A stretch of 64,000 nt of DNA from Phanerodontia chrysosporium (Eukaryota > Basidiomycota > Agaricomycetes > Polyporales > Phanerochaetaceae), in assembly GCA_001910725.1 (NCBI GenBank), contig MJGA01000028.1, positions 124,001 to 188,000 on the forward strand, read 5' to 3'. The notes beneath the pieces were generated by a model. It ran no database searches and was not told the DNA's origin. It was given only the letters and a program-made list of their open reading frames with translations. Every line of letters begins with the position of its first letter. The first letter of the stretch is position 1. A program made the translations under genes and the position numbers. Shown here piece by piece: positions 26,968-41,248 of this stretch.

Positions 26968-28747
26968 ATGGCATCGGATGCGCGTATTCCTACGTTGCTC
27001 GCACGCGTATACCAGGCTTGTCACTTCTGCTGCAAGCCCAGTGCGCCGGAGGTGACGCTCAGGCGCTGCTCGCGCTGCCGCCGCGTGTGCTACGACACTG
27101 TCGGTGAGTCTTGCAGCCTGGCGCGTAGCATTCGTGACCAACATTTATTCTCTAGAGTGTCAAAAGGCCGATTGGCGTGAACACAAGGCGTTTTGCACCG
27201 CATACACCGACCTAGATCGCAACACCGTGGACCTACTCGGCATTCCTCCAAGTTATTTGACCACTGATGTCGGTGACCTCAAGGCGCGCGCGATGCTTCG
27301 AGTGCAGAAGAAGGCGCGCGTCCTGGAAGCGTCCCTCGGCGGACGCGACCTTGCTGTGTGGGAGCGCAACTTGCTCGGATGGGAGCCGCGGTGTCTCGGA
27401 TGGTGCGCCACAGCATGCCTTCAGCGACACCACTGCGGAGCTGACATACATGCAGCGCACGCACAGAAGGGGATGTACGGGCCTGTGGCGGACCAAATGC
27501 GCCGCTGGCACCTTGTGCAGACTGTCAGCTGACGTTCTTCTGTTCGTGAGTTGGCTGGCCGCGCACCCCTGTCTGTCTGAGCCCTGTAGTTCTGACCCCA
27601 CGAGACAGAGACGAGCATCGCTCTGCGACCCTGCACATGCACACGCATACTCCCGATCCGGACTCTGCAGCAGGGCTTTCGCAGTGCGCTATGAATCAGA
27701 CTATCCGCCAGGACGCGCTCATCCTCGGTGCCATAGACGAGCCGGTGCGTTGGGCACCAGAGCGCCAGAAGGCGCAGTGGGAATGTCTTGAGGGGATGAC
27801 ATGGGAGGCGAGTATAGCGAGGGGCTGCGGCGCATGGGCCTACCGCCGCCCGCAGTCGGCACGTTCCTTCGTGCGGCGACACACGGCCTCACATTCCCTA
27901 TGACAATTCTATGGGGCCTAGAGCAGCTGCATGGCGCAGACGAAGCATGGACGCAGAAGGATACACTGACAATTCACGTGAGTTACTACCGATATCTCTT
28001 GATCTGCACACGCTAAGACATACGCAGATAATCGGTGCAACGCAGGAGGAGCTCCTGTGCGCCATGCAATTCGAGGAGATTCTGCACCGCCTGCCAAAAG
28101 TGAAGATGCTCAGTGTCTGTCTCGCATATGATACTTTATGTTGTCATAGTCTAGCTCATGCTTTACCATGTGCAGCTCGTGTTAATCGGACCAGGAATGA
28201 GCCAAATACACGACGATGGGACGCCAATTCCGATGGATGTCTGCCCGGGCTGTGCTGCGCGCGGAAGGCGGCGCATGCACTTCCACCATTCTAGGTACGC
28301 TTTCTTGAGTCCTGTTCGAACATCAAGACGTTGATATCCTCACTCGCTTATGTATGAACGGCAGCCTGTATCACGACTTCGCCGCGGGTCAGGGGGCAAG
28401 CTGGAGCGCGCCAGACCTTGCAGTGGCCTTCAACTCGGGGTGCGCATCCGACGAGACGGAATCATGGCTGCCGACACTGTGTCTGCTTGCTGAGAAGGGT
28501 GTACCGAGCGTGTTCACGGTGGGTGCATATATGTTTCCGTGTGCCGGGGGTATTGATGGCGTGCCTTCAGGCCTTCAATCGCGACGAGAGTGAACGAGAT
28601 TCGGCACTGCTGCGCGCCTCGGGTGCCAATCTTGCACCCGAGCTTACGGGCCCGAATCCTTGGGCGAGCCTCGACCTGCAGCTTGAGCCGAATCGCGTCC
28701 GGGGGTACTATTCATACAATGGTTTTATTGCGGGTGTTTTCAAGTGA
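26968..28747 (+). CDS. MYND zinc-finger protein with MSS51-like C-terminal domain
   Basis: The N-terminal MYND finger is CHFCCKPSAPEVTLRRCSRC...CYD, continued across the first intron (donor at GTCG|GTGAGT, acceptor CTCTAG) by ECQKADWREHKAFC, giving the full Cys/His set. A second Cys pair CADC...FFCS lies near 27530. The C-terminal half, on several exons, shows GLTFPMTILWGLEQLHG, LTIHIIGATQEE, FEEILHRLPKVK, LIGPG, CPGCAARGR, PDLAVAFNSG and ESWLPTL. This order matches the MSS51-like C-terminal domain common in basidiomycete MYND proteins. MSS51 itself acts on COX1 mRNA in yeast mitochondria, but most basidiomycete relatives are uncharacterised and numerous. Internal exon borders between 27400 and 27800 are not fully settled. 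Confidence 0.8.
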
Positions 28748-28934
28748 GGCAGCGCCGATTGCACTGGTTAATGGGGATGTTAACATACGATTCGTCTGTT
28801 AATGTATAGTACACCGTCTATTTTTTGATACAGATATACCGATGCAGCGAGAGTGAACATAGAAATTGTTCGTGATCGGAAGATAGAGAATGAAGATGAA
28901 TAATGTGCGACGACCAGGAAGAAGCAACGACAAC

Positions 28935-31900
28935 TCAGTCGCGGCGATGAGACGTGAAGACATTTCGAACCTTTTCTGTACTCGAAACTGAGCCGCCCTT
29001 TTCCATCTCGGACATCGACTCCCCCTCCGCAATGGTAGACAATGACCCGCGACGCTGCTCGAGGACGCGCGCGGGCCAACCGGCATAGACGGCCCCACTT
29101 TCGGCGATGTCGCCGGACGGCAGAAGCGCATGCTCGAGCAGCATGCTGTACTCCTCCATCTGCGCACCTGAGAGCAGGCGGGACCCGGTACGGAGCGCAC
29201 ACCCTTCCGCAATGTGGAGCCGATTGAGAGCGAACTTGCCGCGGGAGTTGATGTGCGCGACGACGGAGCAGTCGTCGAGCGTGACACGGTCTCCAAGCGT
29301 GACGAGGTCCGGCTCCGTCATGAGGCCTGGGCGGCCGCCAGCCCAGATGGCGCAATTCGACCCAATCTTGGCACCGAGCGCGCGGTAAAACCAGACGATG
29401 TACGCAGAGCCTGTAATGGGTCCGAGCACACCGCCATTGCCGTGGCCGCGATATAGAAGACGTGACAACGTAAGGTGAAGCTGCCACCGTTGGCCTGCAG
29501 GGTGTGTGATGAGAGCTATGTGATAGACAACATGGACAGATGACTCACAATACGACGAAGTATCCCATGCACAGCTGCCTTCCTTGCGCCTGCCGATGAC
29601 GATCCATTTTGTGACGATCACCCAGGCGAGGGCGATGAGCGACTGCACGAAGAGAAGAAGAACGAACGCGCAGGCGATGAGTCCGTACATCGTCGCTGGT
29701 CGGTACCATGTCGCGGCAAAGAGATTCAAACGCGAGAGATGGATCTGGAACTGGCGAAGGATCTGTGCAGCGGCGACAGCCGGAATACTCCAGTAGGCAG
29801 CGGAACCAGCCGATATGAGGAGGTTGATGACGAGCAGGAGAGAGTACGGGTAGACGAAGTAGGTGGCCTCGCGTCTGTAGAAGGCTTTGCCGAAGGGCGT
29901 GATCGTGTCTTCGTCGAACTCGACACCGAGACCCTTCGAGAGCATAGCCGCCTCACCGCCGTCGTTGCCCAACCAAGTTGAGCCGTCCTCGTACACGCCG
30001 CCGCGCTTGCCCAGGGCACCCGAACCCATGACCGTGCGCTTGCCGACGCGTGAACCAGGAAGCAGCACCACGCGGTCTGCTATCATAGCACCACGACCGA
30101 TGGTTATCTTGGCAGATCCGATGCTGTCCGTGGTGAAGAGCTCAGAGCGGGAGCCAAACACGACGTCGTCGCCGATCTCGAGTAGCTCTGGATCCGGGCA
30201 GTAGATGCCAGACCCCGGCCAGTACACGCGCTTGCCGACCTTCGCACCCATTGCGCGGAATACCCACTACACGGACGGTCAGCGATGTGCTGATGGGAAG
30301 CATTGTTATAACTCACCGATGTAGCCTCATAATGGGTGCCAAAGACATCGAAAGCGTGTTTGAGCGTATGCTGCGAGAGAAGGATACCGTTGATGTACCG
30401 CCGGAGAAGCACCCACTCGCTCCACTCCTCCGCAGGGCCTTCTTTGTTGAGGCCCATGAGGCGCTTGACGATGATGCCGAAGAAGGTTTGAACGACAGGC
30501 GTCGCGACGACACGCAGGATACGTGCGAGGGCATGAAAGGCGATTCGGGTCGGATTGGCAAACCAGAACACGATGCTCTCGACCGAGTTGAGGTCCGGAC
30601 GAAGGATGGCGGTAGAGCTGACCATGCCGTAGATTGCCGCGAGCCAGGGAAGGTAAGCCACGAAAAGAACCAGGAAGATGACGGGGAAGGCGACGAACAG
30701 CCGCAAGAGCAACCTGGGCTTGCGGAACGTGGCTCGGTTGTACTTGACAAACTCCGGCGGCGACGGATGCTCGTGCGAGGACGCGTGGGGACCCCACACA
30801 GTGCCGGCTTCGATGGTTGCACCGGGCGCAATCTGCGTGTAAGTGTTGATGTGGGCGTCCTTGCCGATGATAATGGGCGCGAGACGGAAGAACCCATCTC
30901 GCTCGACGCAGAAACCGCGCACGAGTGCTTTGTCAATCTTGCACCCGTCGTGGAAGGTGAGCAGGTCGAACTCGCCGAGCGCAGCGGTCTGCGAAATTTG
31001 GCAGTTCTTGCCTACTTTGGCACCCATCAGGCGGCAGTAGAGATGGACACCTTTCGGGTGAATAGCGAAGATCCCACGGCCGGCCTGGCGGATGTATGCG
31101 TTGACTATCCACCAACGCAGGTGATAATTACTCCACCTACACGACAGTCAGATAGGATCACGGAACACCATGTGTAAAACTTACATGCGATACACGCCAG
31201 GTTTGTACCTGCCGATGACGACCCACTTGAGGACGATCGCTGAAACGGGGCAAATAATGCGAGAAGTCAACCGCGCAAGGGTGATCGCCGTCAGAAGGGC
31301 GACGGCGCGCGTCCAGAAGTCATGGTCCAAATAGTCGGCGAGGAACGCGAGAAAGACGAGAATGACAGACCCTGAGTACAGATGAGCAAGACGCCAGATT
31401 CAAAACCGGAGAGATACTCACAGTTCCACGCGGCCTTGAGCGGATAGAAGAACAAAATGGGAATAGCCTGCACCAGCAGGGAGAGCGGGTGCGTCTGGCT
31501 GCGCATCGGCTCAACGCTGGGCGTGTACTGGAAGCGCGCCGCGAAGTCGCCGCTGTCGTTCGGGCTGTCGGGCATCCAGTCGCCACGCGCCGAGGCGATG
31601 TGCATCGCTTTGTTGCACTCGTCGTCGATGAGCGCCGCGATGCCGCTGATCGTACTATGGTTGAAGAGGTCGGCGACACGAAGGGCAACACCTGTCTCCT
31701 TGCGGAGCGCGTACGCAAGGCGGCCGAGGAGCAGCGAGTTGCCGCCGAGGAGGAAGAAGTCGGTGTCGCCGGCGACGCGTGCAGGGTCCTTGCCGAGGAG
31801 ATCGCACACGACGTCGCGCACAACGAGCGCGCGAGGAGACATGGCCGCCGCGTTCTCTTGAGCGATGATGGCGGCGAGGGCGTTGAAGTCGATGGCGCCG

Positions 31901-34116
31901 TGCGTACGCGGAAGAGGCTTGTCGAAGACATGGATCTCCGTCGGCACGGCGTAGCCCGGCAACACTTCCTCGAGCGCGGACTTGAGGAAGCCGCTGTCCA
32001 CGCGAGCTTCGGTGCCGTACACGAACGCCTCAATGGTGCCATCCTCTTGTGTCCGCACGGCAACCTCTGCCACACCCTTTGATTGCGCCAAAGCAGCCTC
32101 CGTCTGAGTGACGTCGAACTCGCACTGCTTCGACAGGATCGGGGTCGAGAGAGGGACGTTCTTGTCTGGAGCGGTAGCTTCCCAGTGGCGCTGACGCGGG
32201 AACCACGCGTCGGTAGCCATACCGAGTCCGAGGCGCGAGCCAAGCTTGATACGGAGGGGCTTGCCTGCCTGGTTCTTCGGCAAGTCGTCCATGTAGACGA
32301 TGAGGAATGGCCATTTCGACGGGTGAAGCTGCTCCTTGAGAAGGTCCTGCAGCTGAGCGAGGCCGATGCGCGGGAGGTTAGACTGGGGAACGATGACGAC
32401 GCCGATCGCCTCCTGGAGAACATCGTGGTCGACGCTGAAGGCGATCGTCATCTTGACGCGCTCCTTCGCAACGACGAGAATGGCTTCTTCAATCTCGAAA
32501 GGCGAGATGACCTCGCCACCGCGGTTGATGATCTCCTTGCTGCGGCCGGTGATGAAGAGGTAACCGTCTTCGTCCATGTACCCGCAGTCTCCCGAATCAA
32601 ACCAGCCCTCGCTCGAGAACGCAGAGGTGTCGAGGGGAACACTACGGTCCGTCGTCGTCTCATAGCCGGTGAAGGTGGGCAATCCGCGCACAGAGACTGC
32701 GCCAGTCTGTCCGCGCGGCAGCTCGCGCTCCAGGTTCATTGGGTCGCGAATCGACAGGTACGGACCACACGCAATGCCCGAGCAGCCAGGCCTCTCGAGC
32801 TGGTAGGTCGTGGGTGGACTGGCGATTGGCATGCATTCCTTCGTCGGGTGTCAAATAACGGTCCGGAAAGAGAGCAGGGAGCAACTCACTGTCGAGCCGT
32901 AGGATGGCAGAATCACGGCACCAAATGTGCGCTTGAGCTCTTCCGCAAGCACCGGCAACAGGCCACCAGCCGCGTTACAAATCAGCCGGTATTTCGTATC
33001 CCGTGAAGGAACGATAGAATCCGGACGTGAGTTGAGGATGGCTTGGTGCATGGTCGGCGCGGCATAATACCTGGGATTTGTGAGGACGGGCACCCAATTG
33101 ATAAACATTTGAAACTCACCAAGTAGAACCGAGCTTCGTCGACAAAGACCAGAAGGCGGTAGCGTCAAAGCCTGCGCACATGATTGCACTTCCTCCGGAG
33201 AGCATTGGTGCGAAGAGGTTGCGGACGATGCCACCGACGTGGAAGAGAGGCATCATGTTCACTGAGGCACGAAGTCAGAACAAGGCAAGATCACAAGTGA
33301 CAGATACTCACTGTTGACGTCCACCTCCTTCAAATCCCAAGAGATAATGACAGCACATGTACCGATTATAAGCGACCGCAACGAATAAGGGACGACCTTC
33401 TTCTTTCCGCTGGTGCCAGACGTGTGCAGCACCAAGCTAAGGTCATCGAGGCCGTGAAGTCGGCTCGGTCTTGCAGCAGCGAGGAGAGCGGCGATGGAGG
33501 CGCGCTTCTGCGAGCTGACGGTCGACCGCCGCCGGCTGGCGCCGCTCATCCGTCGACTCGACATCGAGAGGCGGTTCTGCGCGGGCATGAGCTCCATGTC
33601 AAAGAGGCCGGTCGGGCCGTCGTCGCGTGGGTGCATGAAGATGATGTCGCAGCCGAGGTGCGCCTGCAGGCTGCGCAGCTCGAGGCGCTCCTCCGCGTCG
33701 GGGGTCGTGAAGACAGCGCGTGCGCCAAGGCGCTCGGCGTCCTCGAGCAGCTCGGCTGCCGTGCACGTCGCGTTCACCGGCGCCGCGGTGTGGTAGCACG
33801 CGAGAGCGAGCAGGGCGACCGCGTTCTCTGGGGTCGTCGGGAGCGCGACCATGACGCGGTCGTTCGGGCCCAGCCGCTTCGCGGGCGAGGAACATGGAAG
33901 GGCGAAGGAGGTGATGAATTCGTGGATCTCAGCGTGGGTGACTGGCTCGCGGGTGTCGTCGGGAGAGTACAGAGCGGGTCTGTCTGTGGTGGGAATGCAG
34001 TCGAGAAAGGTCTCCACCCGTCCGGCGTCGGTGACATGCGCTGCGACGTGGTCGCCGAGAGAGAGGCCTTCTGGCGGCGGGGGAAGGGAGGTCACGAATT
34101 CTAGAGGGATGGTCAT
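28935..34116 (-). CDS. NRPS-like A-T enzyme with Pls/PosA-type membrane and beta-helix terminal domains
   Basis: Large multi-exon gene, roughly 1,500 residues. Adenylation domain: VLHTSGTSGKKKVVP (A3), PLFHVGGIVRNLF (A4), PSYGSTE (A5), GWFDSGDCG and FITGRSKEIINRGGE (A7-A8), PKNQAGKPLR (A10). Carrier domain: DFFLLGGNSLLLGRL with the phosphopantetheine Ser. Then alternating hydrophobic segments and three left-handed beta-helix (hexapeptide) blocks starting MGAKVGKNCQI (31027), MGAKVGKRVYW (30251) and LGAKIGSNCAIW (about 29370). This A-T-TM-repeat plan is that of epsilon-poly-lysine synthetase (Pls) and the related PosA family. Core A4 has the FHxGG of acyl/aryl-CoA ligases and no NRPS-type Asp, so an amino-acid substrate is not assured. 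No tailoring genes flank it. Confidence 0.85.
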
Positions 34117-36539
34117 GGCAGGTTAGCACGAGAGGAGAGTGAAGGGGGACGAGGGGGGCGGGAAACTCACCGAACATAACTCTTATAGCTCCAAAGCCGG
34201 AGCGGAAGTAATCGAGACGAACGAGGGTCGCGCTGGGCTCCGCTTCCGAGGTATACGGCCAAAGGTGTCCACTACCTATCGACAGCGCAGTTATTTCGCG
34301 TCATCTGCGCCTCGCATAGTCCACTATAAGCCTGATTCGCGGTAGGGATCGCTTTTCTTCTGGGCTTGCACCTTCGAGGAGGGAAACATCGACCATGCGC
34401 CGCGGTGGACCGCAGTTGGAGACGGGCAGGCACGACGATACGGGTGCGGTGCGGTGCACCTTACGGGGCGCAGAAGGTTCCTGCGCGACTACCATAAGAG
34501 GTAATGCGGCAGCTTCGACGCCACCATGGGATCGCGGAACTTCAGAATTAGGAAAGAGAGAGGTGCGTCAGTCCAGATACGAAGCCGCGAAATGAATTAA
34601 GGGATCACCTCGCCGAAATGATTAGCATCCGCGGGGTGCAATGTCGTGCAAGAAACGGCGGCGGTCGAGGTAGCCATGGCTCGAGAGATGACGAACCCAT
34701 GAGCCTGAGGTTTGACTTGTGCTTCTCGAGATGGTATTGAGTGCACCTGGGTAGAAGTGCTGTGCTGTCTGCGGAAGGTCGTAGGTCCAAGAGGAGAGTG
34801 GTACGCTGTTCCTGGCTATCTGGAACATTAATGGAGTGTGGCGTATCATGCGAACTTCTCGGAGCGAGTAACTTTAGCGCAGGGCTGACATGGCGCGCCA
34901 GAGACAAAAAGATCGACCTCGCCAAGTGGAATACGCGGGTTATGTTGGGAAAGAGAACACCCGGTTGGGCTGCCGCTCCCAAGAGGCTGCACAGAGAGGA
35001 GTTTCTCACGGAACAGTTCAAAGTCAGGATATACACGGACCGCGAAGCCGGACAGAGCGTTCGAGCAGCGCACAATCTTATTGGATGCTTTATGCACTTC
35101 ATACCATACGATGGAAGTCTGCCCGTCATCTGCTGTACGTGCACATGGCGCTGCGCAGATTCACGGATACAGTGAGCATACTACGTGAAGAACTGCGCAT
35201 ATATGCGTACTATTTGCTCAATTGTGGGAGTACGTTGACTCAAAAGTCTGTTGCGAGTCGAATTAAGACTGGCTATCTGTTCACAATATCATGAACTGGT
35301 GAAAACCCGAATTGGTGTTTCCGACTTTGCGCCGTGACGATGAGGGATGCACCACGCCAAACGAATTGCAGGTGGTGTGTTCTTGCGTTCTTCACGGTTC
35401 ACGGCTGTGTTGTTACTCGTATGAGACGCGTGGAAATAGATATATCAGCGTGGCGAGAAGGAGAAGGAGATCCCAGTAGAGCAGGTCATAGCAGAGTGCA
35501 GCAAGCTTTGACGCGAAAGTCCGGAAGTGGTGTCCGGGGTCTTTACTCCCGGTAAGAAACTGGGTAAGTAAAATGAAAGGCCCTGAAGCTTACGAGGACC
35601 GGAAATACTTACTTTAATATCCTTACTATTTAAGCCGATAATGAAGCGGTATAGTGTAGCTCGATGTCATTTACTTGCAATACAATGCTTACTCTCCCCG
35701 ACGAAAACCTAAAAACCTCCATATTTCCTCGCGATCACGACGCCCCGCTTGCTATTGCACTCGCTTAGTGTACGCGTCAGATAACTAATGACATATACAC
35801 AACTGACTCAGTTACACTCGTAGATCGTGTCTCTCATGACTAGAGGGGGCCAAGCTCGAACCGCGACATGCAAGTCTCGCAGGTGCTGGCTCTAGGCACA
35901 CGTCCTGGTAGCTCTTCGACGTTCCCATTCTCTTGCCGTCGACCCCATACGCCTCATTACCCTCATCTGTCGGTGTGCGACAATTCTGCTCCCTTTGCCT
36001 CGTTTGCCTCGGCATGGACTTGCTATCCAACACTACCTTGAACCCTGTACAAAGGCCGTCGTGACGGCCCTGGTCTAGCGATGTGCTTTCAGTGCAGCAT
36101 AAGGCAACGTTCACAGGGATGCGTGAGCGCGACCCACCCGGTCCGACAGGGGGCGTGGGAGAAACACCGTCCCCGAGGGCGGGAGGCGCGCCAGGCAAGT
36201 GCGCTCATGTCCTTTTGCAACCGCCATAGCCTCGCCGTTCTCATCGTTTGCATTGGAACCGCCAGACACTTCTTCCCTCCAGGGGTATCGGTCGCACAGG
36301 CAACACATTCGTGGCACTCGCAGAGACATACCCGGTTGGGAAATATCACAGCTTCCGACGCCTGCAATCGTCACTGCACACGACACAAAGCTCGTCTGGA
36401 GGCGCAACATAAGCATACAGTCTATTTCTGTCTCAGCACTGCGTCGGTACCGTCATAACGAAGACATGTTGAGGATATCTCTGACACACGAAATGCAACC
36501 GCACTCTCCTGGCCCTATGCTGTGGTAAACTACACCAAC
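34117..36539. other. Intergenic region between the NRPS-like gene and LiP4
   Basis: Short overlapping frames on both strands without domain signal. The left edge is the NRPS-like promoter. I find no RNA gene. Confidence 0.5.
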
Positions 36540-36605
36540 TGATCGGGACCGAATCAACGGGGTTTTCACATAGGTATGTGATATGCAACTGTATGTCACA
36601 GCTGG
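36540..36605 (+). repeat. Distal upstream block shared by LiP2, LiP3 and LiP4 (copy at LiP4)
   Basis: Begins TGATCGGGACCGAATCAA, followed by TTTTCACATAG and a GTATGTGA...TTTCAG intron-like segment. It shares its first 18 bases exactly with the minus-strand copy upstream of LiP3. Confidence 0.55.
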
Positions 36606-37034
36606 GACTTCGAGGCACTTACTGAACCGCTTTCAGTCGTGCCAAGGGCAATCACGCCGGACCACGAGCAAGCACGGGATGGTGCTCATCCAGCGAGCGA
36701 CGCCGCAACTTCTTCTGCCAAGACAGTCGGTTGCCAAGAGCGATCCCTCTACCTCGGGACATGCTTCTCAGGAATGTCTCAACTTTCGTCCGTCGACCTC
36801 GCCGCCGCATTCACTTGCAGTGCCTGCATGACCCCTGCGCGTCGACGCTGCAGGCCCAAACTGGAGCAGAGTCGCTGATGTCGCCGGTGCCGCACAATAA
36901 TGGCTCACAGGCTCTGATTTTGCAGCACGCTCATTCGCTGAGGGCTTCCGTCTTTCGACTTTACAGGCCCATTGAATGTTGACGCGACGGGCATGCCAAG
37001 CCAGGTCCTGGCCGCTCGCTGTGCGCGACGTGCG

Positions 37035-37041
37035 TATAAAA
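37035..37041 (+). promoter_or_regulatory. TATA box of LiP4
   Basis: TATAAAA followed by GGG, 77 bp before the ATG. Confidence 0.8.
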
Positions 37042-37111
37042 GGGACGATGCGATAGCCAGTATTCTTCAGACACCCAGTCTCTCCTACAGCACCAGTCAG
37101 CCGAACCGGAC

Positions 37112-38656
<1,545 letters not shown>

Positions 38657-39003
38657 ATTCTTGCAGAATCGGCTGCGATGTTAACGGTTATCCTAGTCAA
38701 CGGTCCATTCGTCACGGAATATCGGTCTCTGTACTAGAAGTGTTCCTCTCGTGTATCCCAGTGTATTGTTTGCATCCCGTGTCCAAGAATCAATCCGGAT
38801 TGTATTCATCTATTTCAGTACCTGCATGAGTGTGATATTCAGCATTACCCCTCGGCCGGGCCGAATCAAGCTTTACGATCGCGTTCTCGAGTTACTTGGG
38901 TTTGGCTACTCACGGACCAATCAACGTGTTCGCGACTAAGTTGGCTCGAACTTTGATTAGGACAAACAAACGCGCACAGGACAAAGTGGAACGGAAGCAA
39001 TAT
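38657..39003. other. Convergent 3' region after LiP4
   Basis: LiP4 and the minus-strand orphan gene end toward each other. No further feature seen. Confidence 0.45.
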
Positions 39004-39489
39004 CTAAACTCTACCGCGCTGCCCACCAGGCCGGGCCACCTCGCGCTCGTCCCGAATCATCGCACTCTGGGGCCTCGCGACGTCCCCTTCGCCCTCTCCC
39101 CCGCGTTCCCCAATGTCGAAGCACAGCTCGTCGATCTTATAGCCGTCGACGCACAGGCGGTAGGTCACAACGAAAGTCGGGACTCCCTCGCCTTCCACAC
39201 GTTCTGACTGTCTGACGAGCTGCGGGGAATGTTCCGGTGCTGTGTCTTCCGCGACCGGCTGTGGCTGTATTGAAGAACGGCATCAGGAACAGACAAAAGC
39301 GCAGACAAAGAAGGCCGTTACCGTTTGGGCTGGCTGTGAGGCTCCCCGTGGCGGCGTGGGGTCGCAGTCTGTCTTGTCTGGACCGCGCGTGTGTGCGTGC
39401 TCGAGGATGTCGGGCTGATGCTGATGCTCCTCCGTGCAGGGCTGATGGTCGCTGGCGTCGGGAAAGCCGAATTCTTCGGTGATGAGCAT
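39004..39489 (-). CDS. Orphan two-exon protein of 142 residues
   Basis: Exons 39489-39322 and 39264-39004 joined at a phase-0 GTAACG...TACAG intron of 57 nt. The first half is acidic and His/Pro/Gln-rich with no fold signal. The second half contains a compact stretch VPTFVVTYRLCVDGYKIDEL that looks like a folded core, then a Gly/Glu- and Arg-rich tail. The frame stays open across the splice. Family not recognised, and no neighbour hints at a role. Confidence 0.5.
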
Positions 39490-40034
39490 CTTGTTGGAGC
39501 TTTGCGGAGAGCGGTAGAATCTGTTAGATGGTCATAGCAGCCGAGCTTGCAGGGCTTATATATCCTATGCCGCGCACAGCAGACGAAGTAGAGCTGGATG
39601 ACCAGCAGGTGTCTGTGGACATGTAGCTATGGTACCTGCGCCAGGATTTGTTGTCTGAAGGAAGGGCCCTTTGGTAGATACGCAGTGCCCCATATGTCGC
39701 ATGGACTGGGCCGCTGTGAGCAGCATGTACATGCTTGCGTCGCTAGAGAATGCGTCGCTATGAAACGTGGATACGTAGACGGGCCGCTGAACGGTAGCGA
39801 TTGCGCCACGATGATAGACTGCAAGCGCAATGAACCTTGTCATGGCGTCACTGCAGGTGTCTCCGTTACAGGCGCTACCCTCACTAAGGTGGATATACGC
39901 GTCTTCAAGCTTCAGGGTCAAAGATATGTCAGACAGACTAACAAGAACGCGTGGGTATAAGTCACATTGCCGCAATCTACAAGCTATAGCTTACACATGA
40001 GTAATACAGGATATAGTTAGCGCAAAGCAGCATC
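39490..40034. other. Intergenic region between orphan gene and HAL2-like gene
   Basis: Frames of up to 136 codons overlap on opposite strands with no domain. Nothing else seen. Confidence 0.4.
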
Positions 40035-41248
40035 TCACTGCGCAGCCTCTTCCTCCTTCGCCTTCTGCACTGCCTCGAGCACCTGAGCATGCACAGCTTT
40101 GCCCGCTGCCACCACACCGAAGTTCTCTCCCAAGCGTACGGCCAAGGCCAAAGTCCAGGGGAATGCCGCGCGAGTCAGAGATGACGCCACCAGCCTCCTC
40201 GACGAGCACGGAACCGGAGCATGGTCCTATCAGACTGTCAGCATCGCCATACCGCATGTATGAACAGCACATACCCAGATCTTCTCGCAATAGCCTGTGC
40301 CGGTGGGCATGCGCAGGTACACACCACCGTCACCACGCGCGAGGGCACAGTACTTGGCCTGGCTGTCCATCCGTGTCGGCGGACGTGTGACGCCGAGCAG
40401 CTGTGCGACACGCTCGTTGAACGACAGCTTGGCGTGCGCCTTCTCCACGCTCTCGAGGAGGTTCAAGTTTTCCTTCGCGAAATCGGGGATGGTGAGGCGC
40501 ACAGGCGCGCTGTTGTCGTGTGCGGAGAGCGGGAGCTGCCACGCGCCCTGCCCGCGTGCCGCGACGAACAGGCACCCACGGGGTCCATCCGGGTTAGCGG
40601 CGGACACAGGCAGGTTCGGGCAGCCCATAACGCCGAGCTCGACGCGCGCGTCGCGGACGAGTGCAAGGCAGACCGCGTATTGCTCGCCGCGCAGGAAGCC
40701 CTTCGTGCCGTCGATGGGATCAAGAGTCCAGAAACCTGCGCAACAAAGTCAGCAAGTACCATCAGGTATAAATTATAGCGACGCACGTCCTGTTCTGCCG
40801 CCATCGTAGTTCCCGCGGTCGATGACGTCCATGAGCTCCTCCGCACTCTGGGCATGTCCCGGGCCCAGTCCCCACGCCTCCTGCTCGCCGGGCTGCAGTG
40901 GCGCCGTCAAGGCTTCGTTTGCAAGCTCGACGATGCGCGCTCGGAGGGTTGAGCCGCTTTCTTCGCGTAGGTCTGCAGCGTCTTCCTCGCCGACAATAAG
41001 GTCGCTGGGGAAGGCACGGGTGAGGATGGTATTGATCACTGCCTGTGCAGAGTAGTCGCCGACTGAATGCCTTCAGCATGCTTCACATAGAAAGTTGCAG
41101 ACATGAACGCACTAGTTACTGGGCTCTTGTCTTCCTTGGTGAGTGTTTCGTTCTTCACAAGCTTGTTGAAGACTGATGCCGTCAGGGTGCACGCGCGCCG
41201 GACGGCGGCGATTGCGACCTGCTTTTCCGCTTCGTACGACTGAGACAT
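40035..41248 (-). CDS. 3'(2'),5'-bisphosphate nucleotidase (HAL2/MET22-like)
   Basis: Minus-strand gene with at least four exons, about 350 residues. The inositol-monophosphatase-fold motifs are present: IVGEEDAADL (Glu-Glu metal ligands), WTLDPIDGTKGFLRG (DPIDGT) and WDHAPGSVLVEEAGG (the WDxA metal-binding loop, with Pro after Ala instead of the common Ala). The enzyme removes the 3' phosphate of PAP, a by-product of sulfate assimilation, and in yeast is the Na+/Li+-sensitive target behind salt tolerance. The start is Met 41248 (MSQSYEAEKQVAI). Confidence 0.92.

Noticed and set aside
31489..33006. Long + strand frames opposite the NRPS-like gene
   Set aside because: Antisense shadows produced by high GC in third codon positions of the true gene.
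34605..35144. Minus-strand frame of 179 codons before LiP4
   Set aside because: Low-complexity composition, overlapped by an equal-length frame on the other strand, no domain.
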